From a virus: a stretch of DNA of 64,000 nucleotides. Both the position numbers and the translations under genes were made by a program. Below, one piece after another: positions 22,848-32,096 of the stretch (position 1 is its first letter; each line of letters opens with the position of its first letter). Location of the stretch: the IMG/VR virus record IMGVR_UViG_3300009008_000005, positions 116,826-180,825 of that record, one strand, 5' to 3'. The notes below the pieces were generated by a model that did no database searches, was not told the origin of the DNA, and was given only the letters and a program-made list of their open reading frames with translations.

Positions 22848-23705
22848 CTACAGCACTACGATGGGATCATCCAAGAGCTGGTACTCAACAAAGATGGTCA
22901 TCTTCCCGGCTGTAAGGTCTGCAACTGCAATGTCAATGGCGATAGGAGAGCCAGAGACGCCGTTGAGAACCATGTTTGCAGCCGTACCGTCGACTGCCGT
23001 GTCGTACGTGGTATCTTCCTCGAAGTTCTCCGCACCGGCACCACCTACAAGGGAAGGTGTCCACAGTGCACCACCCAGAAGGCCAATATCAATCGTAGCC
23101 CCACCGGGAACTGGATTCTCTACAATGGTCTCATCAACGTGGAAGTAGGCTCTGGTGACCATCGCCCTCGGGGGAACCATCGCAGGAAGGATGATGAGAC
23201 CAACGGTTCCACCGTGGAGGTCGAAGTCATAAGTCGCACGGGCAACGCTCTTGCCTACGTTCCCGTCAATGGACCCACCAGCCTCGGAGATCGGGATCCA
23301 GCCCATGAGGATCTCGAAGATTAGGACGTGGCCTGTGTTCCCATTGATGATGATTGCGCCCGGAGGGAGGAGGTCGAAGTCCCATGCTGCTTCGTCAGAA
23401 TCCCAGGTAGCCAGGTATGCCCAGTAGTTCTCAAAGGCATCGCCAGCACCGGGACCTTGTTCCGTCCGTAGGGCCTCATCCCATACCAGCCACTGCTCAC
23501 CATCCGCAGGGGCAACGATGGTGTCTGCGTCGACTGTCGCACCGGCTACGGTGACCAGCTCCAGGTTCTGGGTCTCCATGTCGGCCTGAACGGCGAGGAA
23601 GGCAGTCTCTACGTCTGCACGCAGGAATTTACCTACCCGGTCGGCCTGCTCAAGGTGAGGGTACTTCGCTTTCAAGTGCCCAAAGTAGTCGCTGTAATCA
23701 GACAT
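22848..23705 (-). CDS. Structural protein with beta-sandwich C-terminus (285 aa)
   Basis: N-terminal helical 40 residues, then strand-rich sequence. Residues 165-215 (ATYDFDLHGGTVGLIIL ... VTRAYFHVDE ... GGATIDIGL) match a beta-sandwich pattern common in phage fibre, collar and decoration proteins. Acidic, with no cysteines. It sits between the sheath and the 275-aa gene, so a tail tube, fibre or decoration role is possible. AAGGAGG precedes the ATG. Confidence 0.5.
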   Translation of the reverse strand: MSDYSDYFGHLKAKYPHLEQADRVGKFLRADVETAFLAVQADMETQNLELVTVAGATVDADTIVAPADGEQWLVWDEALRTEQGPGAGDAFENYWAYLATWDSDEAAWDFDLLPPGAIIINGNTGHVLIFEILMGWIPISEAGGSIDGNVGKSVARATYDFDLHGGTVGLIILPAMVPPRAMVTRAYFHVDETIVENPVPGGATIDIGLLGGALWTPSLVGGAGAENFEEDTTYDTAVDGTAANMVLNGVSGSPIAIDIAVADLTAGKMTIFVEYQLLDDPIVVL

Positions 23706-23715
23706 TAGTTCCTCC

Positions 23716-26700
23716 TTACACCACCAGTGTCACCCGGATTCTATTTGCCGGGTAGTAGGGTGTGATGTCCACTTCGATAAGAATCGTATCCGGGTTATCC
23801 GGATCGATAACGATGTTGACTACGGTCGCACGCTGGACGATGACTCCGCTGAAGCTGCTCACCAAGGTGTTGATAATGGTAGACAGCAGCGCCATGAAGT
23901 TCGGCGTGATGTTGTAGCGACCAGCCAGACGGTTGATGTTCGTCCGGATGATCTTGGTCATGTAGTCCAGTACACGGGTAATGGACAGCTCCCTCGTCTG
24001 GAGGGATGATACGTCCGTGGTCAGCTGGTGACGTACGAACACGGGACCGTCTGCGCTCTCCTGGATGAGCCACATGACCCCGCCACCTGCGGCTAGATCC
24101 ATGTTGGCTTCGGAGAACTGGTCCCAGGACCCGGAACAGGCTTCGATCCCGTACAGCACGGTCCCCGTGAAGGACTGGTGCGGCGGGAGTGCAGATGCCT
24201 TACCTGCGAGGGCTGCGCATGCGTAGTATCCGTGAAGGACTACGTCCGTGCCTGAGTCGTTGTAAGTAACCTGGTCAGGCTGCACGAAGGCCATGCGGCG
24301 TGTTCCGTAGCGGCTGGCCATGTCAGAGATGGCCTCTGCTGCGTATTGCCGTCCAGTGGTCGTAGTGTAGGACACTGATGCCTGGCGGACGAAGAGAGTA
24401 ACCGTCTCGCCGTCGACATCCCACGTCGGGGAGTCCCCGTACCCAGGGAGGTCCTCGGAGAAGAAGGCATCATCGTTACCGTTCGTCGCAGGTCCCGACC
24501 CAGCGGAGAAGCCAGTGGTGCGGCACTTGAGGACGTTACCAGCAGCGATCTCCGATACGGAGTAGCGGAACCCGTCTCCGCTCCTCTCGATGTACAGGCC
24601 ATCCGAGATGGCGCAAATACCGAAGGTCGGCACAGGGTTACCCAGAGCATCGGTCTTCCCGATAAGGGCGGCTGCGATGTTGAACCCTGTCGCCGGGTCG
24701 ATAGCCAGGTCGAAAGTAAAGGTCGGGAGATTTACGACTGCGTCTACGCCCGTGTCCGTACCGACAGACGTAGGCTTCCTCTCCGTAGGCTGTGTCTGGC
24801 AGACGAAGCCGAGCCTCTCACTCCGGCCTGTCTCAGGATCTTCCATCGTCTCGATGTGGGTCTTGAGCGCATCATGCACCGACCGATCAGCGGTCAGAGG
24901 TGCGATGGAGTACACATCGTTCGCCTCAAGGAGACCGAAGGCGTTGTTGTACGCAGAGGTAGTTCCCTGCGGCTGTGCAGTAGAGACCGCATCGACCGAC
25001 AGCACCTTCACCTGCGTGTTGGGCGCATTGTTCATCGCAAGGTACGCACCCACAGTCAGGGGATTCCTGCTACTGATGGTACCTAGAGTAGTCGTGATGT
25101 CGTCGGTCCCACCCAGGATAGTTACGCCACTACCCAGGGCAGACAGGTCACTACGGAGTGCGTCATATCCGCAGACCATAGAGAAGCTTGGGTCGGATAC
25201 CCACATCCCACCGTTGTCTCGACCAATACCAGACTTGATCGTGAACCTCTCCAGAGTAGACGAAAGTGTCAGCTCCGGAAGCGGACGACTGGCGATGAGG
25301 CCTGTAGACGTAGAGGTGAGGTTCTCGGCCTGGTAGTACCAGTATGCGATGGGCGTACCCATGGTACCGGCCTGTGCGTCCAGCTTCGTGATGGCGTTGG
25401 TGAGAGTACCCGTTCCCAGAACTCCTGCGGGGAATGCGTAGTTCTCGAAGGCCGTCACAACTCCCTGCTCCACGCCGCCATTGTAGAGTGTGTCCCCAAC
25501 GGCTGTGGTGATGGGATCTCCGAAGTAGCAACCCTCATAGTCGAGATCAGAGGAGCTGTAGGACCCGACCATGAGCAGCTGGAGACCGTCGATCTCACGA
25601 AGCTCTATGGAGCAGTCCGAGCCTGCTGTCGTCGTAGCCAGGAGGGCATCATTCAGATCGAACCTGATGCAAGGAATCGCCGCACCAGCAGCAGGTAGCG
25701 CTACGATCGTGTAGCTGCAACTTGTGCAGTCCGTAATGTTTGCCGTGATGTCGATGTTAGTCGCACCACCAACGGCTCCGATTGCGGAGAGGGCGTTCCA
25801 ATTCGTCCCGCCGACTGTGTCGTAGACCCAGCACCGGAACTCACCGCCAGCGGTGACATCCATCGCCACGAAGTCCTTGGTCAGGTCGGTGAGTGTCGTG
25901 TTCGCACCAGCAGAAACGGCTGCGGTTCCGCTGCAGTACTCAACGCCGACCGTGGCACTCACAGGAGCCCAGGTGCTGGCGATGTTCACGCCTACCTGCG
26001 CATTGATGGATGCCGTAATATCCGCTGGCAAAGTGGCAGTGGGATCAATCGTTACGATCGTCTCTGCACCACCATTGAGCCGGACACCGAACTGCTTATC
26101 TTGCAGATTCAGGACCTGCTGTGCGGTCATCATGGCCTGTCCCAGCACCCTTGGGTAGGCGGTATTGGTACCACCCAGGGTGTAGGTGTTGGTCATCGCC
26201 CCGCCGTAGTTATACGGGTCAGCTCCGAAGCTCAGGTTGTAAATCTGGCTATCGTGAACATCCGAGATGGTGTTCGTACCCGTGGCCCCGGAGTTCAGGT
26301 AACTCGCACCTGTACTGGAGGAAGCTCCTGGGTCCAGGTAGTTTGCCCAAGTCGTCTGGGCCTGGATGTTCGTGTCGAAGTCGTCGAGAGTATCCAGTCC
26401 TGTAGCAGCTGCAGCGTCCAGGATACGGTAGTGGCACTTCATGGCTACTTCGGCACCCACCAGGACTGCGTCGTCCAGGTGCGGCCATGAGGTCCAGGTA
26501 TCGGTGATCAAGGTAACGATAGCTACCTTCACCGGACCAACGAGGTCGTCAACCAGCTCGTCCAGTGTGTCCAGGACACCAGCACCGAGGTTTGCGTTGA
26601 TGGTGATCACTGTACCGGCGTTTGTACCGTCCATGATGACCATGAACTCACCACCGCCGATAGTCGGCCACACAGTCGACCCTCCAGGAGGACAGGTGAT

Positions 26701-27852
26701 CGTATCATTGGTACCTGGTCCGCCTGGATCGTGCTGGATGGTAATGTCGTCCGCACCAAGATGCGCCTCGAACTCGATGTAGGCGCTGTTACCCAGGGCA
26801 CCCGGGAGGTACCCAATGTCGGACAGGTAGCTCGCACGCCAGTTCTGGAATCCGAAGGCCTCGAAGTGGTAGTAGTCATCTGCAGGTCCACCAGACAGCG
26901 GAATGTCAGCGAATGCGTGACGCCCGGTGTTGATGAACTTGTTCGTGGATGTTCCACCATCGGGGTTCCACGGGTAGAGGTAGTTGTTCTCCGGAACAGG
27001 ATCCACACTGGGCTCCCCGCCCGTGTTGGCCACGGAGCAGAGCACACCATTGGGTCCGCTGACCGTACCAGTAAAGTCGTAGGCATTGAACATGGGAGCG
27101 ATAAGCTCCGCCTTACCTACCTGGAGAGTCTCTGCAGACCAACCACCGCCAACGCCAATGTCGAACACTACCTCAACACGACCCGCACGGGTGGCGTTGA
27201 CGCAGGAGTCCTCGCTCAGGGCCACGAGAGACCCGTACTTGAGCAAGTACATGTCGATGTCATCTGCGTCGAACGTGAGGTAGCTCATCACGCCGTTCGG
27301 GTCGGGCAGATCCGTCCAGGCAGCAGACACGGTCCAGTTGTCGTAGGACCCTGCTCCGGAGTAGGTGATACCTTCATAGATATCAATACCCAGATCCGCA
27401 TGCGCCGAAGCGCCTGCAGGTAAGGTTACGACGATGGATACGCTGTCGCCCATCCCCACCGTACGAACCTCGATGTAGTTCGTTGCAGTCTTACTCCACA
27501 GGAGCTGGTCTGCAAACGACTCGTTCAAGCTCGTGATGATGGTATCGATGGGAAGGCTCCCGGGAGCGGTCCCGGGAAGCACAGCTTCCGTATCGTTTAC
27601 ACCGTTGGTCACCACATGGACATACAGTCCTGCTACGGGGAATGTTGTACCCGCTTCGTCTCCTTGGATCGACGCAGGGAGATTCATCACAGCGCTGGAG
27701 TTCAGCGCTCCGGAAGACCCAGTGGCCTCCAAAATCTCCTTGTGAGGACCAACAACACAAGCGTAAAAAGTAGGCCTGAAGATCGTAGGAGTGACATTCC
27801 GGATCTCCTGGATTACTTCGACTCCTGGCCTCGGGATTGAACCTGTCGACAT
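23716..27852 (-). CDS. Very long tail-sheath protein (1378 aa)
   Basis: N-terminus RPGVEVIQEIRN matches the RPGVYxxE start of contractile sheath proteins. The last 150 residues (TRELSITRVLDYMTKIIRTN ... ILIEVDITPYYPANRIRVTL) match the conserved sheath C-terminal domain, which carries the arms linking sheath subunits. Usual sheaths are 400-700 aa. The extra 700 or so residues in the middle are Thr/Gly/Ala/Asp-rich beta sequence with several cysteines, and look like inserted surface domains. CAGGAGA precedes the ATG. No internal stop or frameshift seen. Confidence 0.75.
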   Translation of the reverse strand: MSTGSIPRPGVEVIQEIRNVTPTIFRPTFYACVVGPHKEILEATGSSGALNSSAVMNLPASIQGDEAGTTFPVAGLYVHVVTNGVNDTEAVLPGTAPGSLPIDTIITSLNESFADQLLWSKTATNYIEVRTVGMGDSVSIVVTLPAGASAHADLGIDIYEGITYSGAGSYDNWTVSAAWTDLPDPNGVMSYLTFDADDIDMYLLKYGSLVALSEDSCVNATRAGRVEVVFDIGVGGGWSAETLQVGKAELIAPMFNAYDFTGTVSGPNGVLCSVANTGGEPSVDPVPENNYLYPWNPDGGTSTNKFINTGRHAFADIPLSGGPADDYYHFEAFGFQNWRASYLSDIGYLPGALGNSAYIEFEAHLGADDITIQHDPGGPGTNDTITCPPGGSTVWPTIGGGEFMVIMDGTNAGTVITINANLGAGVLDTLDELVDDLVGPVKVAIVTLITDTWTSWPHLDDAVLVGAEVAMKCHYRILDAAAATGLDTLDDFDTNIQAQTTWANYLDPGASSSTGASYLNSGATGTNTISDVHDSQIYNLSFGADPYNYGGAMTNTYTLGGTNTAYPRVLGQAMMTAQQVLNLQDKQFGVRLNGGAETIVTIDPTATLPADITASINAQVGVNIASTWAPVSATVGVEYCSGTAAVSAGANTTLTDLTKDFVAMDVTAGGEFRCWVYDTVGGTNWNALSAIGAVGGATNIDITANITDCTSCSYTIVALPAAGAAIPCIRFDLNDALLATTTAGSDCSIELREIDGLQLLMVGSYSSSDLDYEGCYFGDPITTAVGDTLYNGGVEQGVVTAFENYAFPAGVLGTGTLTNAITKLDAQAGTMGTPIAYWYYQAENLTSTSTGLIASRPLPELTLSSTLERFTIKSGIGRDNGGMWVSDPSFSMVCGYDALRSDLSALGSGVTILGGTDDITTTLGTISSRNPLTVGAYLAMNNAPNTQVKVLSVDAVSTAQPQGTTSAYNNAFGLLEANDVYSIAPLTADRSVHDALKTHIETMEDPETGRSERLGFVCQTQPTERKPTSVGTDTGVDAVVNLPTFTFDLAIDPATGFNIAAALIGKTDALGNPVPTFGICAISDGLYIERSGDGFRYSVSEIAAGNVLKCRTTGFSAGSGPATNGNDDAFFSEDLPGYGDSPTWDVDGETVTLFVRQASVSYTTTTGRQYAAEAISDMASRYGTRRMAFVQPDQVTYNDSGTDVVLHGYYACAALAGKASALPPHQSFTGTVLYGIEACSGSWDQFSEANMDLAAGGGVMWLIQESADGPVFVRHQLTTDVSSLQTRELSITRVLDYMTKIIRTNINRLAGRYNITPNFMALLSTIINTLVSSFSGVIVQRATVVNIVIDPDNPDTILIEVDITPYYPANRIRVTLVV

Positions 27853-27854
27853 GG

Positions 27855-28499
27855 TTATTCTCCTGTCCCCAGCAACTCATCCATTTGCATTGTAATACGT
27901 CGGACCTGCCCGTGGAAAGTTTCAGACGTTTCTGCCTCTTCCAATGTATCCTGCTGGAAGTAAGGAACCTGGATAGGCACTAGCCTCCACGATGACAGCG
28001 GAGAGCCCTGAACTAGACTATTAGCGGATGTAGCCGTACCTAGAGTTAGATTCTGAACGATGCCACTGATGCCGTACTTCTGGAGTACTTTCTCGAATAC
28101 AGGGATTAGCCTATAAACGAAGTACGCAATAGCTCTCGCCTCGCCAGCCTCTTTTGCGATGCAGTTCAACCCCAAAGACACCGACGACATACCGACGTGG
28201 ACTCTAGGGTTCTCAGTGACGAATCCTCCGTGGTCCATAATACCTGTGGAGGTCCAGTTACAGGGGCCCATGGATATCACAATCTGTGGTTGTGATGTGG
28301 GCGATTCCATCTGGTACGGACTCTCGTTCGTGATGTGTATCTCTGTCTCTGTAGGGTTATTCACCCATCGGTAGTTCCCTACAGGTCTGGCTGCGAACAG
28401 GGCTTTGATCCAAGCATCCCAGACTCGTGTGCTCTGGAAAATGGAGTCGTGCAGCTCTCCAGCAAAGGGGTCATAAGGTTTTATGAGGCTAGAAGTCAC
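27855..28499 (-). CDS. Probable neck or tail-completion protein (214 aa)
   Basis: Opens with GTG overlapping the upstream stop (GTGA). Mixed strands and a long helix (AGEARAIAYFVYRLIPVFEKVL) resemble tail-terminator/neck proteins, and the position just upstream of the sheath fits that. Sequence alone does not name the family. No cysteine clusters. Confidence 0.45.
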   Translation of the reverse strand: MTSSLIKPYDPFAGELHDSIFQSTRVWDAWIKALFAARPVGNYRWVNNPTETEIHITNESPYQMESPTSQPQIVISMGPCNWTSTGIMDHGGFVTENPRVHVGMSSVSLGLNCIAKEAGEARAIAYFVYRLIPVFEKVLQKYGISGIVQNLTLGTATSANSLVQGSPLSSWRLVPIQVPYFQQDTLEEAETSETFHGQVRRITMQMDELLGTGE

Positions 28500-28951
28500 T
28501 TACCCACCCTATTCATCCGGTCAGCTTTACGCTTCAGATACACACCTAGGCCACCAGTACCAGCTCCTGCAGCTCCAACTCCTAGGGCAGCTAGGGCCCT
28601 GTACTTCGGAGGAAGTTTACTGGCCCTGTTCAGGGCATTTCCCCCTAAGATCTGAGCTAGTGCAGTTCCTGTGGCTCCGCCTGTGGCGGAGAGGATTGCA
28701 ATCTCACCTGGAGAGAGCTTCCGCTTCTCCGCAGCGAGCTTCGGGTTCAATGTTTTCAGGGGAGGAGCCTGCACCTTCACCTGATTCTGCTGCTGAGGTT
28801 TCTGTGCAGGAGGAGCACCTGGGGAAGGGATGTTCGAGCTAGGATTCAAAGCAGGCCCAGCCTGAGGGTTGGGTTTATCCATGCGCACGGCCGGAGCGCC
28901 ATAATTGGCCTCTTTGGTGAGCAGTGCGTGGAATAGCGTGTACTCGTTCAT
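28496..28951 (-). CDS. Pro-rich protein with two Gly-rich hydrophobic segments (151 aa)
   Basis: LLTKEA at residues 10-15 matches the recurrent K-x-A motif. Residues 25-65 are Pro/Gln-rich and disordered. Two hydrophobic Gly/Ala segments follow: about 83-103 (ILSATGGATGTALAQILGG) and about 117-137 (ALAALGVGAAGAGTGGLGV), ending in basic residues. They could be membrane helices or packing segments of an ejected virion protein. ATG overlaps the upstream stop (ATGA). Confidence 0.5.
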   Translation of the reverse strand: MNEYTLFHALLTKEANYGAPAVRMDKPNPQAGPALNPSSNIPSPGAPPAQKPQQQNQVKVQAPPLKTLNPKLAAEKRKLSPGEIAILSATGGATGTALAQILGGNALNRASKLPPKYRALAALGVGAAGAGTGGLGVYLKRKADRMNRVGK

Positions 28952-29850
28952 ACCTTGAAAATCCTCTGGGACATGTCCTCGTCAGGGACCTGTTCCTCAG
29001 TCAAGTCTTGTGAATGAGTGTACTGCCTCTCCTCATAGGGTCGCAAATCTGCCATCTCGTCTGAGTCCAGCTCGATCGGGATCTTGTAGACGACGTCGGT
29101 ATTTGACGGCCTGTGGAGAGGGAATTCCTGCCTCACGAGCGCACGTGCCTTCTCTATACGACGGATGCCTTCTCCGATGAGCCAGCGGGTGTTATCGGCC
29201 TCCACCACGAGCCACCTATGAGCTACCTCTGGGAAGTTTGCCAGCTTCCCCTGCCCATTGACGTTCTCGATCTCGCCTAGATCCGCAGCCGTCGTGGACT
29301 GTGGAGGGGTCGTGATCTGCATCTTTACTTCTAGGGGCCGGTGATACCCACCCACGAAGGTAGTGTCGAAGCAGGTAAGGCATGTGGACCTACGCTTGAT
29401 TCCTGTGGAACTGTCACTGCATACGGGGCACTTTTGCCCGAATGTCCTCACAGGGAAGACCCACACGGTCCGTCCGTTCACTTCACGTAATCGGATCCGC
29501 TCGTTCCTCGCCATCTCCAAGGCCTGCAGATCAGGTTCGGCCCGTACGCATACACCCCTCCCGTTCTCGGGGAAGTACACAGGGTCGTCACCGCTTCCAC
29601 GAAGCTGTACACGGATCCTGTAGTACCACTTGCGGAAGAAGGACTTCTGCCCTCGAAGCGTATTGTCCTTGAAGAGGTACCTGTCCGTGAAGGGCCCTAC
29701 AAGGGTGTGGAACCCACTGAACTCTGCGTCACTCTTCTCTAGCCAGAAGTCGTACTTGAGGGGATCCTCAGTGGTGGGTTCGATATCCCATAGAACGTAT
29801 AGGTGGTCCAGATCGAAGCTCCGTACCCTTATGTTCTGAACCTTCAACAT
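28948..29850 (-). CDS. FN3-like/zinc-knuckle structural protein (300 aa)
   Basis: Residues 1-105 look like a fibronectin-III-type beta sandwich (YVLWDIEP ... FRKWYYRIRV). CPVC at 141-144 and CLTC at 157-160 form a zinc knuckle, and the rest is mixed with an acidic C-terminal tail. It lies between neck-type genes and is probably a virion component. The start at 29850 has only a weak ribosome-binding site. No family named with confidence. Confidence 0.5.
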   Translation of the reverse strand: MLKVQNIRVRSFDLDHLYVLWDIEPTTEDPLKYDFWLEKSDAEFSGFHTLVGPFTDRYLFKDNTLRGQKSFFRKWYYRIRVQLRGSGDDPVYFPENGRGVCVRAEPDLQALEMARNERIRLREVNGRTVWVFPVRTFGQKCPVCSDSSTGIKRRSTCLTCFDTTFVGGYHRPLEVKMQITTPPQSTTAADLGEIENVNGQGKLANFPEVAHRWLVVEADNTRWLIGEGIRRIEKARALVRQEFPLHRPSNTDVVYKIPIELDSDEMADLRPYEERQYTHSQDLTEEQVPDEDMSQRIFKV

Positions 29851-29856
29851 TCACTG

Positions 29857-30492
29857 CTATGCCCCGTAAGGACCTTGATCCCGACCCCCGAAGACCTTCT
29901 TAGCTCCATAGCCCACACCCAAAGTCCCAAGACCTGCGCCCATGGCGAGTTCAGGAGAAGCTTTACCTGCGGCCATGAGTTTGTTTCCTAGGTGTCCACC
30001 TTGCTCACCAGCCTGTCTGAATGCGCCTCGGGCCTTGTCTAGCTCTCGCCCGAAGTTCCTCTTCAGGACTTCACGCCCCTTAGGCAGATTCTTTAGACCT
30101 CCCTCAGCAGCGCTACGGATCATAGGATTTTTGCTCTTCCTGAGCATTTCAATACTTTCTTGTGCACCCTTGCTCCCGGCCTGAGCTGCATCATGAACCT
30201 TAGCTGTGGCTCGTGCGCCCCCCACACTTGCAGGGGCCTTGATGAATTTCCGGTAGAGACCGCCTAGACCCTTCTTACCGAACTGATATGCGCCCTTCAG
30301 AGCAGCGACAATGGCTTCCTTGTGCATCTCGACCTCGGGATCTAACTTCCCAGAGGTCTTGATCATCTGGTGTGCCTCGATAAGCTCCGAGCGGGTCATT
30401 CCACCCACTACAGAAGCCACCTTCGTATTCTCTCGCACAGTAGATGCTGTCTCCTGATAGGAATCGGTCAAGAGTTTAGTTAGCTGGTCCAT
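29857..30492 (-). CDS. Basic Ala/Gly-rich virion-type protein (211 aa)
   Basis: ATG 30492 follows GGAGG at good spacing; a TTG two codons earlier is less likely. Contains MHKEA near residue 58 (K-x-A motif), many Lys/Gly/Ala residues and a C-terminal Gly-rich hydrophobic segment (ELAMGAGLGTLGVGYGAKK). Similar to the other Gly-segment proteins of this cluster. Possibly an internal or ejected protein; function unknown. Confidence 0.5.
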   Translation of the reverse strand: MDQLTKLLTDSYQETASTVRENTKVASVVGGMTRSELIEAHQMIKTSGKLDPEVEMHKEAIVAALKGAYQFGKKGLGGLYRKFIKAPASVGGARATAKVHDAAQAGSKGAQESIEMLRKSKNPMIRSAAEGGLKNLPKGREVLKRNFGRELDKARGAFRQAGEQGGHLGNKLMAAGKASPELAMGAGLGTLGVGYGAKKVFGGRDQGPYGA

Positions 30493-30494
30493 TA

Positions 30495-31220
30495 TCAACC
30501 TCCACGCAGGGCTTTCATATCCACCTTAGGTAGTGGAGGAGCCTTGGCTGCTACGTCCTTCTTTAGCTCTGGGTAGGAAGTCTTACCTGGTCTAGGCAAA
30601 GATGGAGCCTTCACCTCAGGGGGCTTCCAAGGACCTTTCGGCTTTGCCGAATTGATACGCTGCTTCGAACTCTGCCCTACGACAGGTGCCATCTTCGACT
30701 TCGCCGGAGTCGCCTTGGTGGGCTTAGGGGAATTTACAGGCTTGTAGGAAGTAGGGGCCTTCGGCGGAGACACAGTCATCTTGGTCTTCAACTTCACTGC
30801 AGCAGCAGCCAGCTTGTCAGCGGCTGTCTTCATCTGCGGAGGTTGGGCTCCAGGATTTGGATTAGCCTGTGCCTGTGGAGGAGCAGGCTGAGGCCCAACA
30901 GCCTGTCCGGGGACGCCGGGTCCCTGGGGAGCAGCTTCTGGCCCGGGGGTAGAGGGCGGTGCTTGCTGCATGAACAACTGTACTACGGGAGAAGACTCAA
31001 AACCTTCGATAGCTCCGTGTAGAAGCTGCTCTGGATCCTGCTGAGTTTGTGCCGTAGGGTTGTTCCCCTGGGGCGACGGAGCGGCTGTGGTTGCAGGTGC
31101 AGCTTGGGGTGCTGCTGCAGCCGGGGCCTGAGCGTGCTTTACCTGCATGAAGCGGAAGGCCGCACCCACCTTATGTAGTGCCTCATCCTTTCGGAGTATT
31201 TCGGCGAAATATTCTTCCAT
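30495..31220 (-). CDS. Pro/Ala/Lys-rich disordered protein (241 aa)
   Basis: After a short helical N-terminus (residues 1-30) the protein is mostly Pro, Ala, Gln and Lys with no fold apparent. MKTAADKLAAA near residue 131 carries two K-x-A motifs. GGGGGACACT precedes the ATG. Codons 3-8 (EYFAEI) are encoded by palindrome copy 4, so coding and regulatory sequence coincide. Probable virion or assembly protein. Confidence 0.5.
   Translation of the reverse strand: MEEYFAEILRKDEALHKVGAAFRFMQVKHAQAPAAAAPQAAPATTAAPSPQGNNPTAQTQQDPEQLLHGAIEGFESSPVVQLFMQQAPPSTPGPEAAPQGPGVPGQAVGPQPAPPQAQANPNPGAQPPQMKTAADKLAAAAVKLKTKMTVSPPKAPTSYKPVNSPKPTKATPAKSKMAPVVGQSSKQRINSAKPKGPWKPPEVKAPSLPRPGKTSYPELKKDVAAKAPPLPKVDMKALRGG
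31196..31212. repeat. 17-bp palindrome, copy 4 (GTATTTC-GGC-GAAATAT)
   Basis: Six of seven arm positions pair. It lies within the first codons of the gene that starts at 31220, so it could act in regulating that start. Confidence 0.6.
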
Positions 31221-31230
31221 AGTGTCCCCC

Positions 31231-31581
31231 CTACTTGATGTCCATATAGAGCAAGGTATCTGTGAGGATTACCGTAGCTGTAGGGGCAACCTCTCCTTCG
31301 TCTGTGGTGTAACGGATGCGAAGAAGGATAGGACAAGCTCCTGCATAGAAAAGTTGTCCGTCTGCTGCGAGGGTTGCTGCGGCTCCTGCGTAGTCTACCC
31401 CAACATCATAGAACGTAGTCCCATTTACGCTACCTTCTAGGACCAAAGTCCCATCTAGGTCGTCTGCTTGTACGCAGCATCTCCTGTACTGTTCGCTCTG
31501 CGGGATAGTCCAGCTATGCTCTGCTCCGTCTCCGTTGAGGGTTATCCTCTTACGGACCGGCCTGTTCAAGCTCTCTGCCAT
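31231..31581 (-). CDS. Small beta-rich structural protein (116 aa)
   Basis: Begins at a TAATG overlap with the upstream gene. It is nearly all beta strand with Gly-rich turns (GTLVLEGSVNGTTFYDVG), three cysteines and no hydrophobic helix. The pattern resembles small decoration or head-joining proteins in neck clusters; assignment is from position and composition only. Confidence 0.5.
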   Translation of the reverse strand: MAESLNRPVRKRITLNGDGAEHSWTIPQSEQYRRCCVQADDLDGTLVLEGSVNGTTFYDVGVDYAGAAATLAADGQLFYAGACPILLRIRYTTDEGEVAPTATVILTDTLLYMDIK

Positions 31582-32084
31582 TATGAACCCCCACGCCTAG
31601 TGGTTAGGTAGTGATCGAAGTCCATGAGCTGGCTGAAGTCGCTGTACACACCTACGTTGCTTCCACCAGGACCCATAGCCCTTGCGATGTTTTCCTTTAC
31701 GATGAAGTTTTGCTTCTTCTGCTCGTACTCGGACTGGAACTTCTGAGTGAGGTTCAAGTACATAGAAGCATGATCCGACTGATTCACCTGTACTCCTTGC
31801 CCGTCAGAGTAGGTGAGGTGGTTACGGGCCTGCAGGATTGCCTCTGATGTGAGCAGGTGCCACATCGTTCCAATCATGAGTAGGTAGGTGAAGGGGAAGT
31901 TCTCCAAGGTGAATGTAAGTCCAGGGGGTGCGGAGAGGTTGATATCCTCTAGCGTAGCCATGACACACATGGCAATGGTCCGGTCCCCGTGCTCAACCCC
32001 TTCAATAAGGCGGTTCAGAGAAGGAAAGTCCCGCATGTACGCACGTACGAGCTGGACGATTTCTTCTAATTTAGAGACGGCCAC
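31581..32084 (-). CDS. Probable head-tail connector protein (167 aa)
   Basis: Opens with GTG after GGGGGCACT. Mostly helical, with an aromatic FPFTYLLMIGTMWHLL segment around 62-77. A gene of this size between the capsid and sheath blocks is usually an adaptor or completion protein. No diagnostic motif seen. Confidence 0.45.
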   Translation of the reverse strand: MAVSKLEEIVQLVRAYMRDFPSLNRLIEGVEHGDRTIAMCVMATLEDINLSAPPGLTFTLENFPFTYLLMIGTMWHLLTSEAILQARNHLTYSDGQGVQVNQSDHASMYLNLTQKFQSEYEQKKQNFIVKENIARAMGPGGSNVGVYSDFSQLMDFDHYLTTRRGGS

Positions 32085-32096
32085 AGTGCCCCCTGA

